DNA from: JAFARZ01 sp035651595
GTDB taxonomy: Bacteria; Actinomycetota; Actinomycetes; Streptosporangiales; Streptosporangiaceae
Length of the DNA stretch: 61,626 bases
Assembly: GCA_035651595.1 (NCBI GenBank)
Contig: DASRFJ010000085.1
Location: 1 to 61,626 of the forward strand
Direction: 5' to 3'
Numbering within the stretch: the first letter of the stretch is position 1; every line of letters begins with the position of its first letter. Below are positions 34,810-42,823 of the stretch, piece after piece. The translations under genes were made by a program, and so were the position numbers. The notes beneath the pieces were generated by a model that was given only the letters and a program-made list of their open reading frames with translations, did no database searches and had not been told where the DNA came from.

Positions 34810-35625
34810 ATGATTCCCCAGACGCTGCCCCGGCCACGGCTGCTGACGTGGCCCGCGCTAGACGCCGCGGGACTGGACGCGGCGGTGACCGAGCGGGCCG
34901 GGGGCGTGTCCGCGGGGCCGTACGAGTCGCTGAACCTGAGCCTGTCGGTGGGCGACCACCCCGCGAACGTGCTGGAGAACCGGCGGCGGCTGGCCGCGGC
35001 CTTGACCGCGGAGCCGGATGACTTCGTGTTCGCCCGGCAGGTGCACGGCGCGGGCGTGCGGGTGATCGGCGACGCGGACCGGGGGAGCGGCACGCGCACG
35101 CTGGACGACGCGATCCCGGACACGGACGCCCTGGTGACCACCACGCCAGGGATAATCCTCGCGATCTTGACCGCGGACTGCGTGCCGATCGTGCTGCACG
35201 ACGCCGAGGCCGGCGTGCTCGCCTGCGTTCACTCCGGCTGGCGCGGCACCGTGGCCCGGATCGGCGCGGCGGCGGTGACGGTCATGACCGGCCTCGGCGC
35301 ACGGCCGCACCGCATCGTGGCCGGGATCGGCCCGGCGATCGACCCGGCCAGGTATCAGGTCGGGCCGGATGTGCACGGGGCGGTCACCCGAGCGTTCGGC
35401 AAGACCGACGCTCTTCTGCGGAAAGACCCGACGGCTCCGGAACGCTGGCTGCTCGACCTGTGGGCCGCGAACCGGCGCGTGCTCAGGGACGCCGGCGTGC
35501 TCGAGGAGAATATCCACGTGACGGACATTCCCACCGGTAACGCCTTCTTCAGTGACCGCGCCCAGCGCCCCTGCGGCCGGCTGGCCTTGGTCGCGCGCCT
35601 GCGGCGGCCGGAGCAGGCCCGATGA
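34810..35625 (+). CDS. pgeF: peptidoglycan editing factor PgeF (laccase-domain, YfiH family)
   Basis: A 271-residue protein with the family zinc residues His79 (ARQVHGAGV), Cys124 (LTADCVPIVLHD) and His141 (VHSGWRGTVAR), plus FFSDRAQRPCGRLALVARL at the end. PgeF removes wrongly attached residues such as L-Ser from UDP-MurNAc precursors so that L-Ala stays at position 1; family members have also been described as multicopper oxidases or purine phosphorylases. In many actinobacteria pgeF sits near ftsZ; here it lies next to murL and murD2, with its TGA overlapping the murL ATG (ATGA). That context supports the editing role. Confidence 0.88.
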   Translation: MIPQTLPRPRLLTWPALDAAGLDAAVTERAGGVSAGPYESLNLSLSVGDHPANVLENRRRLAAALTAEPDDFVFARQVHGAGVRVIGDADRGSGTRTLDDAIPDTDALVTTTPGIILAILTADCVPIVLHDAEAGVLACVHSGWRGTVARIGAAAVTVMTGLGARPHRIVAGIGPAIDPARYQVGPDVHGAVTRAFGKTDALLRKDPTAPERWLLDLWAANRRVLRDAGVLEENIHVTDIPTGNAFFSDRAQRPCGRLALVARLRRPEQAR

Positions 35626-36926
35626 GCGTCTTCCGCTACGAGTCGTTCACGACGGACGCGAATCAGGGCCTGCTCACCTGCCGGTACTCGCTCGACGGCC
35701 GGGAGTTCACCGAGCGGGTGACGCTGCCGCCCGGCCCGCGCTGGGAGACGCAAGCCGCGCAAAAGGCGGCCCGCCTGGTGTTCTTGCTGGCAGGCGTCTC
35801 GTACTACAAGACCGCCGCGCCGCCGGTGATCGACCTCGGCGATACCCCGCTGACCGCGCGCGAGCGGGAGTTCCTGCGCGACTTCTACCGCAACGGGCTC
35901 GCCGAATTCGCCTACCGCAACGGCCTGACACTCGACGGCCTCGAGCTGCGCGCCACCCACGACTCCGGCTACGCCGGCGCGCTCGGGACCACCAGGGAAC
36001 GCCGGGCCCTAGTGCCGTTCGGCGGTGGGATCGACTCGATCGTGACCGTCGAGCAGGTCCGGAAACAAGCCGACGTCCGGCTGTTCGTGGTGAGCCGGCC
36101 CGAAGACAGCTACGACGCGATCGAGCAGCCCGCGGCGGTGGCCGGCCTGCCGATCACGCGCGCCTCCAGGGAGTTCGACCCGCAGTTGCTGCGCTCGGCG
36201 GACAACGGCTTCCTTAACGGGCACGTGCCGGTGACCGGCATCATCTCCGCGATCGCCGTCCTCGCCGCGGTGCTGGACGAGCGGGACGCCGTCGTGATGT
36301 CCAATGAATGGTCGGCGTCTATTCCGACGCTTGAATTCGACGGCAAGCCCGTCAATCACCAATACTCGAAGAGTGCCTCGTTCGAGCGTGCGTTCCGTCA
36401 TGTGCTGGCGGAATCCCCAGGATACTTTCCCGAGTATTTCTCCTGGCTGCGCGACCGGACAGAGCTCTGGGTAGGGCGCGAATTCGCGACCCTGGAGAAG
36501 TACCACAGCACGTTCCGTAGCTGTAATAAAGCTTTTTACAGTGACCGGAATCGCCGGCTGGATCATTGGTGCGGTCAATGCGATAAGTGCTGTTTCATCG
36601 ACCTGATCCTCGCGCCGTTCCTGCCGCGGGAGGCCCTGGCGCGGATCTTCGCGGTCACCGGTGAACCGCTGGCCGATCCCGCGCTCAAGGAAAAGTTCCG
36701 TGCGCTGCTCGGCGCGGGCGCCAAGCCGTTCGAGTGCGTCGGGGAGGTGACCGAGTGCCGGGCCGCGGTGCTGCTCGCGGCGCGCCGGCCCGACCGGGCA
36801 GCCGGCGCGCTGCTCCAGGATCTGGCCAAGGAGGTCGCGAGCTGGCCGGACGCACCCACCGACGCCGACGCGGAGCGGATGCTCGACCCGGTCGGCGAGA
36901 ACTTCGTGCCGGCCGGTTACCGGTGA
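35622..36926 (+). CDS. murL: UDP-MurNAc-L-Ala-L-Glu epimerase MurL
   Basis: 434 residues. The N-terminal domain (FRYESFTTDANQGLLTCRYS) precedes a PP-loop-like site LVPFGGGIDSIVTVEQV (about 129-145), then VVMSNEWSASIPTLEFDG and, near 300-330, a Cys cluster SCNKAF...HWCGQCDKCCFID. These match MurL, which epimerises the terminal L-Glu of UDP-MurNAc-L-Ala-L-Glu to D-Glu in an ATP-dependent reaction, as shown in Xanthomonas. With MurD2 it replaces the MurI/MurD route. It overlaps pgeF (ATGA) and murD2 (GTGA). The assignment relies on motif recognition plus the MurD2 neighbour. Confidence 0.85.
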   Translation: MSVFRYESFTTDANQGLLTCRYSLDGREFTERVTLPPGPRWETQAAQKAARLVFLLAGVSYYKTAAPPVIDLGDTPLTAREREFLRDFYRNGLAEFAYRNGLTLDGLELRATHDSGYAGALGTTRERRALVPFGGGIDSIVTVEQVRKQADVRLFVVSRPEDSYDAIEQPAAVAGLPITRASREFDPQLLRSADNGFLNGHVPVTGIISAIAVLAAVLDERDAVVMSNEWSASIPTLEFDGKPVNHQYSKSASFERAFRHVLAESPGYFPEYFSWLRDRTELWVGREFATLEKYHSTFRSCNKAFYSDRNRRLDHWCGQCDKCCFIDLILAPFLPREALARIFAVTGEPLADPALKEKFRALLGAGAKPFECVGEVTECRAAVLLAARRPDRAAGALLQDLAKEVASWPDAPTDADAERMLDPVGENFVPAGYR

Positions 36927-38314
36927 CCGGCTGGGCCGACCTGCGCGGCAAGCGGGTCGGCGTGTGGGGCCTGGGCCGGGAGGGCGCCGCGAACGTCCGC
37001 AAGCTGATCGCGCTCGGCGTCACGCCGGTGCGGGTCGACGACAATCCGGACGGCCCAGGCGTGCTGGCCACCAAGGACGGCGGGCTCGAAGCCCTCGCGC
37101 AAACCGACGTTGTGGTCAAGACACCAGGGATCAGCCGGTACCGGCCCGAGGTCGCCGAGCTGGCCAGACGCGGCGTCACGCTGGCCGGCGGGCTCGGACT
37201 CTGGCTCGCCGAGCAGGACCCGGCCCGGGTCGTGTGCGTGACCGGGACGAAGGGCAAGAGCACGACGACCTCCATCGTCGCGCACTTGCTCACGAGCCTC
37301 GGCCATCCGTGCGCGACCGGCGGCAACATCGGCACCGCGCCGTGGGACCCGGAGCGGGCGGAACCCGAGCCGGAGTACTGGGCAATCGAGGTGTCCAGCT
37401 ACCAGGCGACCGATCTGCACCGCGCGCCGCCCGTCGTCGCGGTCACGTCGCTGCACCCCGACCACCTGGACTGGCACGGCGGCATAGACCGGTACTACCG
37501 GGACAAACTGTCGCTGTGTACGCAGCCGGGTGCGAGGCTCACCGTGGCGAACGGCGACAGCGAATTGCTTCGTGAATTCCGTTCACAGCTCGGACCTGAA
37601 GTGGACTGGGTTCACGCGGACGACGAGCCCGACGCTGACTGGATGGTGCCGCTCGGCCTGTTCGGCCAGCACAACCGCCGCAACGCGCTGATCGCGCGGC
37701 ACCTGCTCAGTGCGCTCGGCATCGCGGCCGGCGACGCCGAGCTACATGCCGCGGCCGCGGGCTACCAGGGACTGCCGAGCAGGCTCGCGACGGTCGCCAG
37801 CGTGGGCGGCGTGCTGTTCGTCGACGACAGCCTGTCCACCAACGTGCTGCCGACGCTCGCCGCGCTCGACGCCTTCCCTGGTCAGCGCGTCGCGCTGATC
37901 GTCGGCGGCCACGACCGCGGCATCGATTACGCGCCGCTCGCCGAAGGGCTGGCGCGGCGTGCGGCGGCCGCGGCGACGCTGGTGCTCACCATTCCCGACA
38001 ACGGACCGCGGATCCACGCCGCGATCAGCGCGATCCCGGATCCGCCAGACACGGTCGACTGCGCGGACCTGACCGCCGCGACCGAGGCCGGGTTTCGCTG
38101 GGCCAGGCCGGACGGCGTGGTGCTGCTGTCGCCGGCCGCGCCGAGCTTCGGCCGGTTCCGCGACTACCGTGATCGCGGCGACGCGTTCGCCCGGGCCGCC
38201 GCCGCAATCAGTCTTCGACCGTTATCCCCAGGTGCCCGGCGAGCAGCGGAGCGAGCCCGACAAGCTGCACGGTGGAGATCGTGGCGCCGCGCAGCGCGTC
38301 GTATCCGGCGGTGA
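36923..38314 (+). CDS. murD2: UDP-MurNAc-L-Ala:L-Glu ligase MurD2
   Basis: A 463-residue Mur ligase. The N-terminal Rossmann part GKRVGVWGLGREGAANVRKL is followed by the ATP site VTGTKGKSTTTSIVAHLL (about 104-121), GGNIGTAPWD, EVSSYQATDL, SLHPDHLDWHGG and FVDDSLSTNVLP. Adjacent murL marks it as MurD2, which adds L-Glu rather than D-Glu. The start is GTG overlapping the murL stop (GTGA). The family fold ends near residue 430 (DAFARAAAAIS); the last ~30 residues are Arg/Ala-rich and antisense to the pentapeptide gene (107-bp overlap), so the true end is doubtful. Confidence 0.87.
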   Translation: MTGWADLRGKRVGVWGLGREGAANVRKLIALGVTPVRVDDNPDGPGVLATKDGGLEALAQTDVVVKTPGISRYRPEVAELARRGVTLAGGLGLWLAEQDPARVVCVTGTKGKSTTTSIVAHLLTSLGHPCATGGNIGTAPWDPERAEPEPEYWAIEVSSYQATDLHRAPPVVAVTSLHPDHLDWHGGIDRYYRDKLSLCTQPGARLTVANGDSELLREFRSQLGPEVDWVHADDEPDADWMVPLGLFGQHNRRNALIARHLLSALGIAAGDAELHAAAAGYQGLPSRLATVASVGGVLFVDDSLSTNVLPTLAALDAFPGQRVALIVGGHDRGIDYAPLAEGLARRAAAAATLVLTIPDNGPRIHAAISAIPDPPDTVDCADLTAATEAGFRWARPDGVVLLSPAAPSFGRFRDYRDRGDAFARAAAAISLRPLSPGARRAAERARQAARWRSWRRAARRIRR

Positions 38315-38789
38315 TGCCAAGCGTCGCGCCGCGCAGGTCCACCCGCTCAAGCGTCGCCTTGGTGAAATCCGCGCCGAGCGCGCCGCCGCCGAACGTCACG
38401 TCGGTCAGCCGCGCGCTGCCGAAATCCACGTCGCTCAGCAGGCAGTTCTCGAACGTCACGTCCCGCAGCACGCAGTCACGGAAGTTGACCGAGTCGAGCT
38501 TGCAGCCGCTGAACGTGACCCGCCGCAGCTCCGAACTGAACCACTGCACGCCGGCCAGCGCGCTCCCGCTCAGCGCGCAGCCGTGCCACGTTGTTTCCGC
38601 GATATCCGTCCCGACCAGCCTGGTGTCGGCGACCTGGCAATCGGTCAGGCGACACTTCCGCATTTTTTTCTGACCGAACGAGCAGTGTGTCACCGTGCAG
38701 TCAATCAGCCGGCACCCAGTGGCGGCGGATGTCCCGAAGTCCTCATCCGCAAAGACAACCTGCTCGTACTCTTCGTCCGAACGCAGCAT
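38208..38789 (-). CDS. pentapeptide-repeat protein
   Basis: 193 residues built largely of A(D/N)LxX-like pentads from about 20 to 170 (CRLIDCTVTHCSFG, GCKLDSVNFRDCVLRDVTF, LERVDLRGATLG), expected to fold as a right-handed quadrilateral beta-helix. It is Cys-rich in the first half. Some members mimic DNA and protect gyrase (MfpA/Qnr), but nothing here proves that role. It is convergent with murD2, whose frame overlaps its 3' end. Confidence 0.85.
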   Translation of the reverse strand: MLRSDEEYEQVVFADEDFGTSAATGCRLIDCTVTHCSFGQKKMRKCRLTDCQVADTRLVGTDIAETTWHGCALSGSALAGVQWFSSELRRVTFSGCKLDSVNFRDCVLRDVTFENCLLSDVDFGSARLTDVTFGGGALGADFTKATLERVDLRGATLGITAGYDALRGATISTVQLVGLAPLLAGHLGITVED

Positions 38790-38931
38790 GCCTAACTGTA
38801 ACCACGGCGGAGAATGCCAGCCGGCCCCGCCGGCAGAGCGATCGTGTTAGCGTTCCGTCCATCCGGATACCACGAATCCGGATATTTACATATTCGCCCA
38901 GCACGGCCCGCGCGGGTCCGAGGGGTGGCAC

Positions 38932-40434
38932 ATGGACGGCAGCAGGCCCGAGGTCAGCACCACGGCGGGCATGGTGCGCGGCACGGCCGAGGGCGGCCTC
39001 GCGGTGTTTCGCGGCATCCCGTATGCGCGCCCGCCGGTGGGCGAGCTGCGGTTCGCGGCTCCGATGCCGCCGTCGCCCTGGGACGGAGTACGCGATGCGA
39101 CCGCGTTCGGACCGCCGCCGCCGCAGTCGGCGTTGCTGCCGACGCTCGCGCCGCCGCCACCGCCGGGAGCCGACCCGGACGAGTGGCTGACCGTCAACGT
39201 ATGGACGCCGTCGCCCGGCGGCTCCGGCCTCCCGGTGCTGGTGTGGATCTACGGCGGGGCGTACCGGCTCGGCGTGTCCAGCCAGCCCAGCTATGACGGC
39301 GCACGGCTGGCGGAACTCGGCGTCGTCGTCGTGACGTTCAACCACCGGGTGGGTGTGGAGGGGTTCGCCCAGCTGCCCGACAGGCCGGCCAACCGCGCGC
39401 TGCTCGACGACGTGGCGGCGCTGCGCTGGGTGCGCGAGAACATCACGGCGTTCGGCGGCAACCCAGACCAGGTCACCGTGTTCGGCGAGTCGGCGGGCGC
39501 GGGTGCGGTGGCCTCGCTCCTGGTCATGCCGTCGGCGGCCGGCCTGTTCCGGCGGGCTATCGCGCAGAGCGTGCCGGGCGCGTTCATCACGCCGGAGCTC
39601 GCTGGTGACGTCACGACGGCGATCGCCGCGCAGCAGGGCATCCCGGCGACGACCGAGGCGTTCGCGGCGGCGGATCCGGGTGAGCTGGCCGCCGCGTCGG
39701 ACCGGGTCTGGCCGCGCGAGCACTCGCACTGGGGTCAGCTCGCCTTCGGCGACGTCCCGTTCGCGCCGGTCGTGGACGGCGACGTGCTGCCGGTAGCGCC
39801 ATGGCTGGCGCTGGCCACCGGCGCCGGGCGGTCCGTCGACCTGATCACCGGGCACAACCGGGACGAGTACCGGCTGTTCCTCGAGTTCGCCGGCCTGCGG
39901 GGCACGGTCACCGAGGACATGGCCGTCCGCATGCTCCGCGGGCTGGTGCCGAACATTCCCGGCGCGGACGGCGAAAAGGCGTACCGCGCCGCGTATCCCG
40001 ACGCGGGTCCGGAGGAGCTGTACGAGCTGGTGCTGTCCGACTGGCTGTTCCGCATGCCCACGCTGCACCTGGCCCAGGCCCACGCGGTCGGCGGCGGCCG
40101 GACGTTCCTGTACGAGCTGACGTATCCGGCGGGGCCGTTGGGCGCGTGCCATGCGCTGGACGTGCCGCTGGTCTTCGGCACGAACGCGGAGCTCGGCCAG
40201 TTCCTGCTCGGTGACCGGCCCGCACCGGAAGCGATCGCGCTCGGCGACCTGATGCGGTCCGAGTGGGTCGCGTTCGCGAAGACCGGCGACCCCGGCTGGC
40301 CGGCGTACGCGCCGGGCCGCCGCCTCACCCGGATCTACGCGGCCGAGTCGTCCGTCGGCTCGTATCCGGAGGAAGCCTCCATGCACGTGTGGGACCAGCG
40401 GCGGTTTGACGTCCTGGACCTGACCGGCCGGTAG
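38932..40434 (+). CDS. type-B carboxylesterase/lipase
   Basis: A 500-residue alpha/beta hydrolase. N-terminal GTAEGGLAVFRGIPYARPPV, oxyanion motif YGGAYRLG, the nucleophile elbow TVFGESAGAGAVAS (Ser near 186), acid GHNRDEYRLFLEF and catalytic His in PLGACHALDVPLVFG. The usual GGxF/GGGF oxyanion form is GGAY. There is no signal peptide, so it is cytoplasmic. It cleaves short or aromatic esters; the substrate is unknown. It ends 9 bp before the gamma-carbonic-anhydrase-like gene, probably one operon. Confidence 0.87.
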   Translation: MDGSRPEVSTTAGMVRGTAEGGLAVFRGIPYARPPVGELRFAAPMPPSPWDGVRDATAFGPPPPQSALLPTLAPPPPPGADPDEWLTVNVWTPSPGGSGLPVLVWIYGGAYRLGVSSQPSYDGARLAELGVVVVTFNHRVGVEGFAQLPDRPANRALLDDVAALRWVRENITAFGGNPDQVTVFGESAGAGAVASLLVMPSAAGLFRRAIAQSVPGAFITPELAGDVTTAIAAQQGIPATTEAFAAADPGELAAASDRVWPREHSHWGQLAFGDVPFAPVVDGDVLPVAPWLALATGAGRSVDLITGHNRDEYRLFLEFAGLRGTVTEDMAVRMLRGLVPNIPGADGEKAYRAAYPDAGPEELYELVLSDWLFRMPTLHLAQAHAVGGGRTFLYELTYPAGPLGACHALDVPLVFGTNAELGQFLLGDRPAPEAIALGDLMRSEWVAFAKTGDPGWPAYAPGRRLTRIYAAESSVGSYPEEASMHVWDQRRFDVLDLTGR

Positions 40435-40443
40435 AGTTCTTGG

Positions 40444-40962
40444 GTGCCAATTTACGCACTGGGCGGACACGAGCCGGAGATCGACCCGACCGCGTTCGTG
40501 CACCCCGACGCCGTCGTCATCGGCCGGGTCAGGATCGGCGCCGAGGCCTCGGTGTGGCCGTGCGCGGTGCTGCGCGGCGACCACGGCACGATCTCGGTCG
40601 GCGCCCGGACCTCGGTGCAGGATGGCACCGTCGTGCACACCACCCATGACTGGCCCACGGTCATCGGCGCCGAATGCGTGGTCGGCCACAACGCGCACCT
40701 GGAAGGTTGCGTCGTCGGGGACCACTGCCTGATCGGCTCCGGCTCGGTGACGCTGAACCGCGCCCGGGTGGGCGCCGGCGCGATCGTGGCGGCCGCCGCC
40801 CTGGTGCCGGAAGGCTTCGTGGTACCGCCCGCCGCCCTGGTCGCCGGCGTGCCCGCCACGGTCAAGAAGACCGGCGTCCCCGCCGACTGGACCGACCGCG
40901 CCGTCAAGGCCTACGTAGAGTCCGCCCGCGCCTACCAAACCACCCTCCGCCGCCTCAGCTAG
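40444..40962 (+). CDS. gamma-carbonic-anhydrase-like (left-handed beta-helix) protein
   Basis: 172 residues of hexapeptide repeats (VIGRVRIGAEASVWPCAVLR, GARTSVQDGTVVHT). Zinc-ligand positions: His65 and His82 (VVGHNAH) are present, but the third His of the usual LHGC is Glu (HLEGC), so carbonic anhydrase activity is doubtful. The last 40 residues form the C-terminal helix. Homologues act as CoA-ester transferases or chaperone-like enzymes. The start is GTG 40444, 9 bp after the esterase stop. Confidence 0.82.
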   Translation: MPIYALGGHEPEIDPTAFVHPDAVVIGRVRIGAEASVWPCAVLRGDHGTISVGARTSVQDGTVVHTTHDWPTVIGAECVVGHNAHLEGCVVGDHCLIGSGSVTLNRARVGAGAIVAAAALVPEGFVVPPAALVAGVPATVKKTGVPADWTDRAVKAYVESARAYQTTLRRLS

Positions 40963-41043
40963 CGCCCGCCGCCTGCCTGCGCGCGCTCCGCCGGCTGCGC
41001 CCTGTCCACGCCGCCGCGCCGATGCGCGGCGATCCACTAACGC

Positions 41044-41073
41044 TTGTATACCAACCAACCGCACAGATATAGA
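41044..41073 (+). promoter_or_regulatory. promoter and operator of the GntR/FCD gene
   Basis: A -35-like TTGTAT (41044-41049), 18-bp spacer and -10-like TATAGA (41068-41073). The -35 box overlaps TTGTATACCAA (41044-41054), a dyad with GTATAC core of the sort bound by FadR/FCD-type GntR proteins, so autoregulation is likely. Transcription would start near 41080, 26 nt before ATG 41106. Confidence 0.55.
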
Positions 41074-41105
41074 CCACAGAGTGGAACAAGTCGCACAATA
41101 GCCAC

Positions 41106-41777
41106 ATGCCGAGCGACCCTCCGGAACACCCCGAGCGGGAGAAGTCGCAGGAAACGGTCACGGACGTCCTCAGGCGCGGCATCGTGGCCGGCACGCTGCC
41201 CGGCGGCGCCCGGCTGGTCCAGGCCAGGATCGCGGACGAATTCGGCGTGAGCCGCGCCACCATCCGCGGCTCCCTGCGCACCCTGGAGGCCGAAGGCCTG
41301 ATCCGCGTCGACCCGGTTCGCGGCGCCCTCGTGCACGAGATCAGCCGCACCGAGCTGTGCGAGCTCTACGAGATCAGAAAGCTCCTCGAGCCGGTCGCCA
41401 CAGCTCGCGCCGCGAAGCACGCGCCGAAGAGCGCGATCTTGAGGGCGGGCACGCTGATCGCGGCGATGGAGTCGGAGACCGACGGCGCGCGGTTCGCCGA
41501 GTACAACACCGACTTCCACAACGTCATCGAGGAGGCCGGCACCAGCCCTCGGCTGGCCGTCATCCTGGCGAACCTGCGCGCGGTGTCCGCGCTCTACGTG
41601 ACCCGCTCGCTGCTCGTCGAGCCCGGCAGACGCCGCGCCGCGAACGCCGAGCACGCGGAAATCCTGCGCGCAATCATCGATCGCGACCCGGAGGCCGCGG
41701 CGGACGCGGTGCTCCGCCACCTCGACGGCACGCTCCGCGCGCTGCTCCAGGTCCGCATCGCGGCCCCGCGGACATAA
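41106..41777 (+). CDS. GntR-family (FCD) transcriptional regulator
   Basis: 223 residues. A winged helix (about 18-80: IVAGTLPGGARLVQARIADE, FGVSRATIRGSLRTLEAEGL, IRVDPVRGALV) is followed by an all-helical FCD ligand domain (about 85-215) with ELCELYEIRKLLEP, DFHNVIEEAGTS and NAEHAEILRAIIDRDPEAA. FCD members often bind organic acids through a metal with His/Asp ligands. It is probably autoregulated through the upstream GTATAC dyad. It is convergent with the next gene, with 3 bp between stops. Confidence 0.87.
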   Translation: MPSDPPEHPEREKSQETVTDVLRRGIVAGTLPGGARLVQARIADEFGVSRATIRGSLRTLEAEGLIRVDPVRGALVHEISRTELCELYEIRKLLEPVATARAAKHAPKSAILRAGTLIAAMESETDGARFAEYNTDFHNVIEEAGTSPRLAVILANLRAVSALYVTRSLLVEPGRRRAANAEHAEILRAIIDRDPEAAADAVLRHLDGTLRALLQVRIAAPRT

Positions 41778-41780
41778 CCG

Positions 41781-42527
41781 TCAAACGATCCTGAGCCGAG
41801 GCGTTAACCGGCCGGCGATGATCCCGCGCCCGGCCCGGCCTTCTGGCTCCTCGGCCTCCGGGGTCAGCAGCCGTTGCAGCAGCACGACCTCGGCACTGTC
41901 CAGGTCGGACGTAATCGGCAGCTTGCGTACCCGCTCCCTGGCCAAGGCCAGCGACTCCTGCGCGCTGCGCAGCTGCTCGCGGAGCCGGAGGTTTTCCTCG
42001 GCGAGCCGGCCGTGCTTGGTCCACGCGCTGGCCAGCTCGTGCTCCAGATCGGCGACCGTCCCGTCGAGCTGGCGCAGATCCGACTCGGGCTCGGCGGCCG
42101 CGAGCCGCCGGACCACCTGGATCAGCAGCCGCCGGGCAAGCTCGTCGTAGTCGAACTCGCCGTTCGCGAGCCCGTCGGCGACGCCCGCGAACGGCGGAAC
42201 GTCGGCGCGCAGCGACTGCGCCCTGCGCACGGGCCCGACGCCCTCCACATCGCCGAGCGAGATGCGGTATGTCCGTTTGCCGCGCACTTCGCGCTTGATC
42301 AGTCCCGACCGCTCCATACCCGACAACAGCTGCGCGAACGCCACGCTCGATCCCGGGTAGCCCACCGCCGCGGCGAGCCGCGTGCTGGCCATCCCGTCCT
42401 TGTCGTAAAGCTCGCCGGACTCCGCGAGATACGTCACGACATGCTCGCGCGTCCCGGTCGCCCGCTTCCTGACGACTTTTTTTCCGTCCCCCACCCTCAA
42501 GCACCTGCTTACCTTGTTCGCTCCCAT
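41781..42527 (-). CDS. winged-helix plus coiled-coil protein of unknown function
   Basis: 248 residues, not recognised as a named family. Residues 25-90 look like a winged helix (HVVTYLAESGELYDKDGMAS, TRLAAAVGYPGSSVAFAQLL, SGMERSGLIKREVRGKRTYR with a YRIS wing). Residues 135-200 form a coiled coil (LDGTVADLEHELASAWTKHG, LAEENLRLREQLRSAQESLA). A short basic tail ends RGIIAGRLTPRLRIV. It is plausibly a DNA-binding dimer. It is divergent from the DMT transporter; the 296-bp gap 42528-42823 holds a TATGAT-like AT-rich stretch and a GCAGTGCAC direct repeat but no convincing gene. Confidence 0.6.
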   Translation of the reverse strand: MGANKVSRCLRVGDGKKVVRKRATGTREHVVTYLAESGELYDKDGMASTRLAAAVGYPGSSVAFAQLLSGMERSGLIKREVRGKRTYRISLGDVEGVGPVRRAQSLRADVPPFAGVADGLANGEFDYDELARRLLIQVVRRLAAAEPESDLRQLDGTVADLEHELASAWTKHGRLAEENLRLREQLRSAQESLALARERVRKLPITSDLDSAEVVLLQRLLTPEAEEPEGRAGRGIIAGRLTPRLRIV

Positions 42528-42823
42528 CGGGGGCGCGCTGAAGGTGATGCCCTTCCCTTACCCGCACAAATCACGCCCGCCGACCGATCTCATGATACGG
42601 CGGTGCTGGCAGTGCTGACGCGGGGGATCCCCAATCACGTCCGGTAGGCGCTATGATGTTTCACTCTGCCAAACGTGTTGCGCCACCCGCAACGTCGGCG
42701 CGTCGTGCACGGTCGGGCAGGGCAGCCGACCAGCGCTGTCGTACGATTCAATGAGGGTCGCGCGAAACTCGCCGTCAGCAGTGCACGTTGTCCTTGATAA
42801 CCAAACGCAGTGCACCTCGGAGC

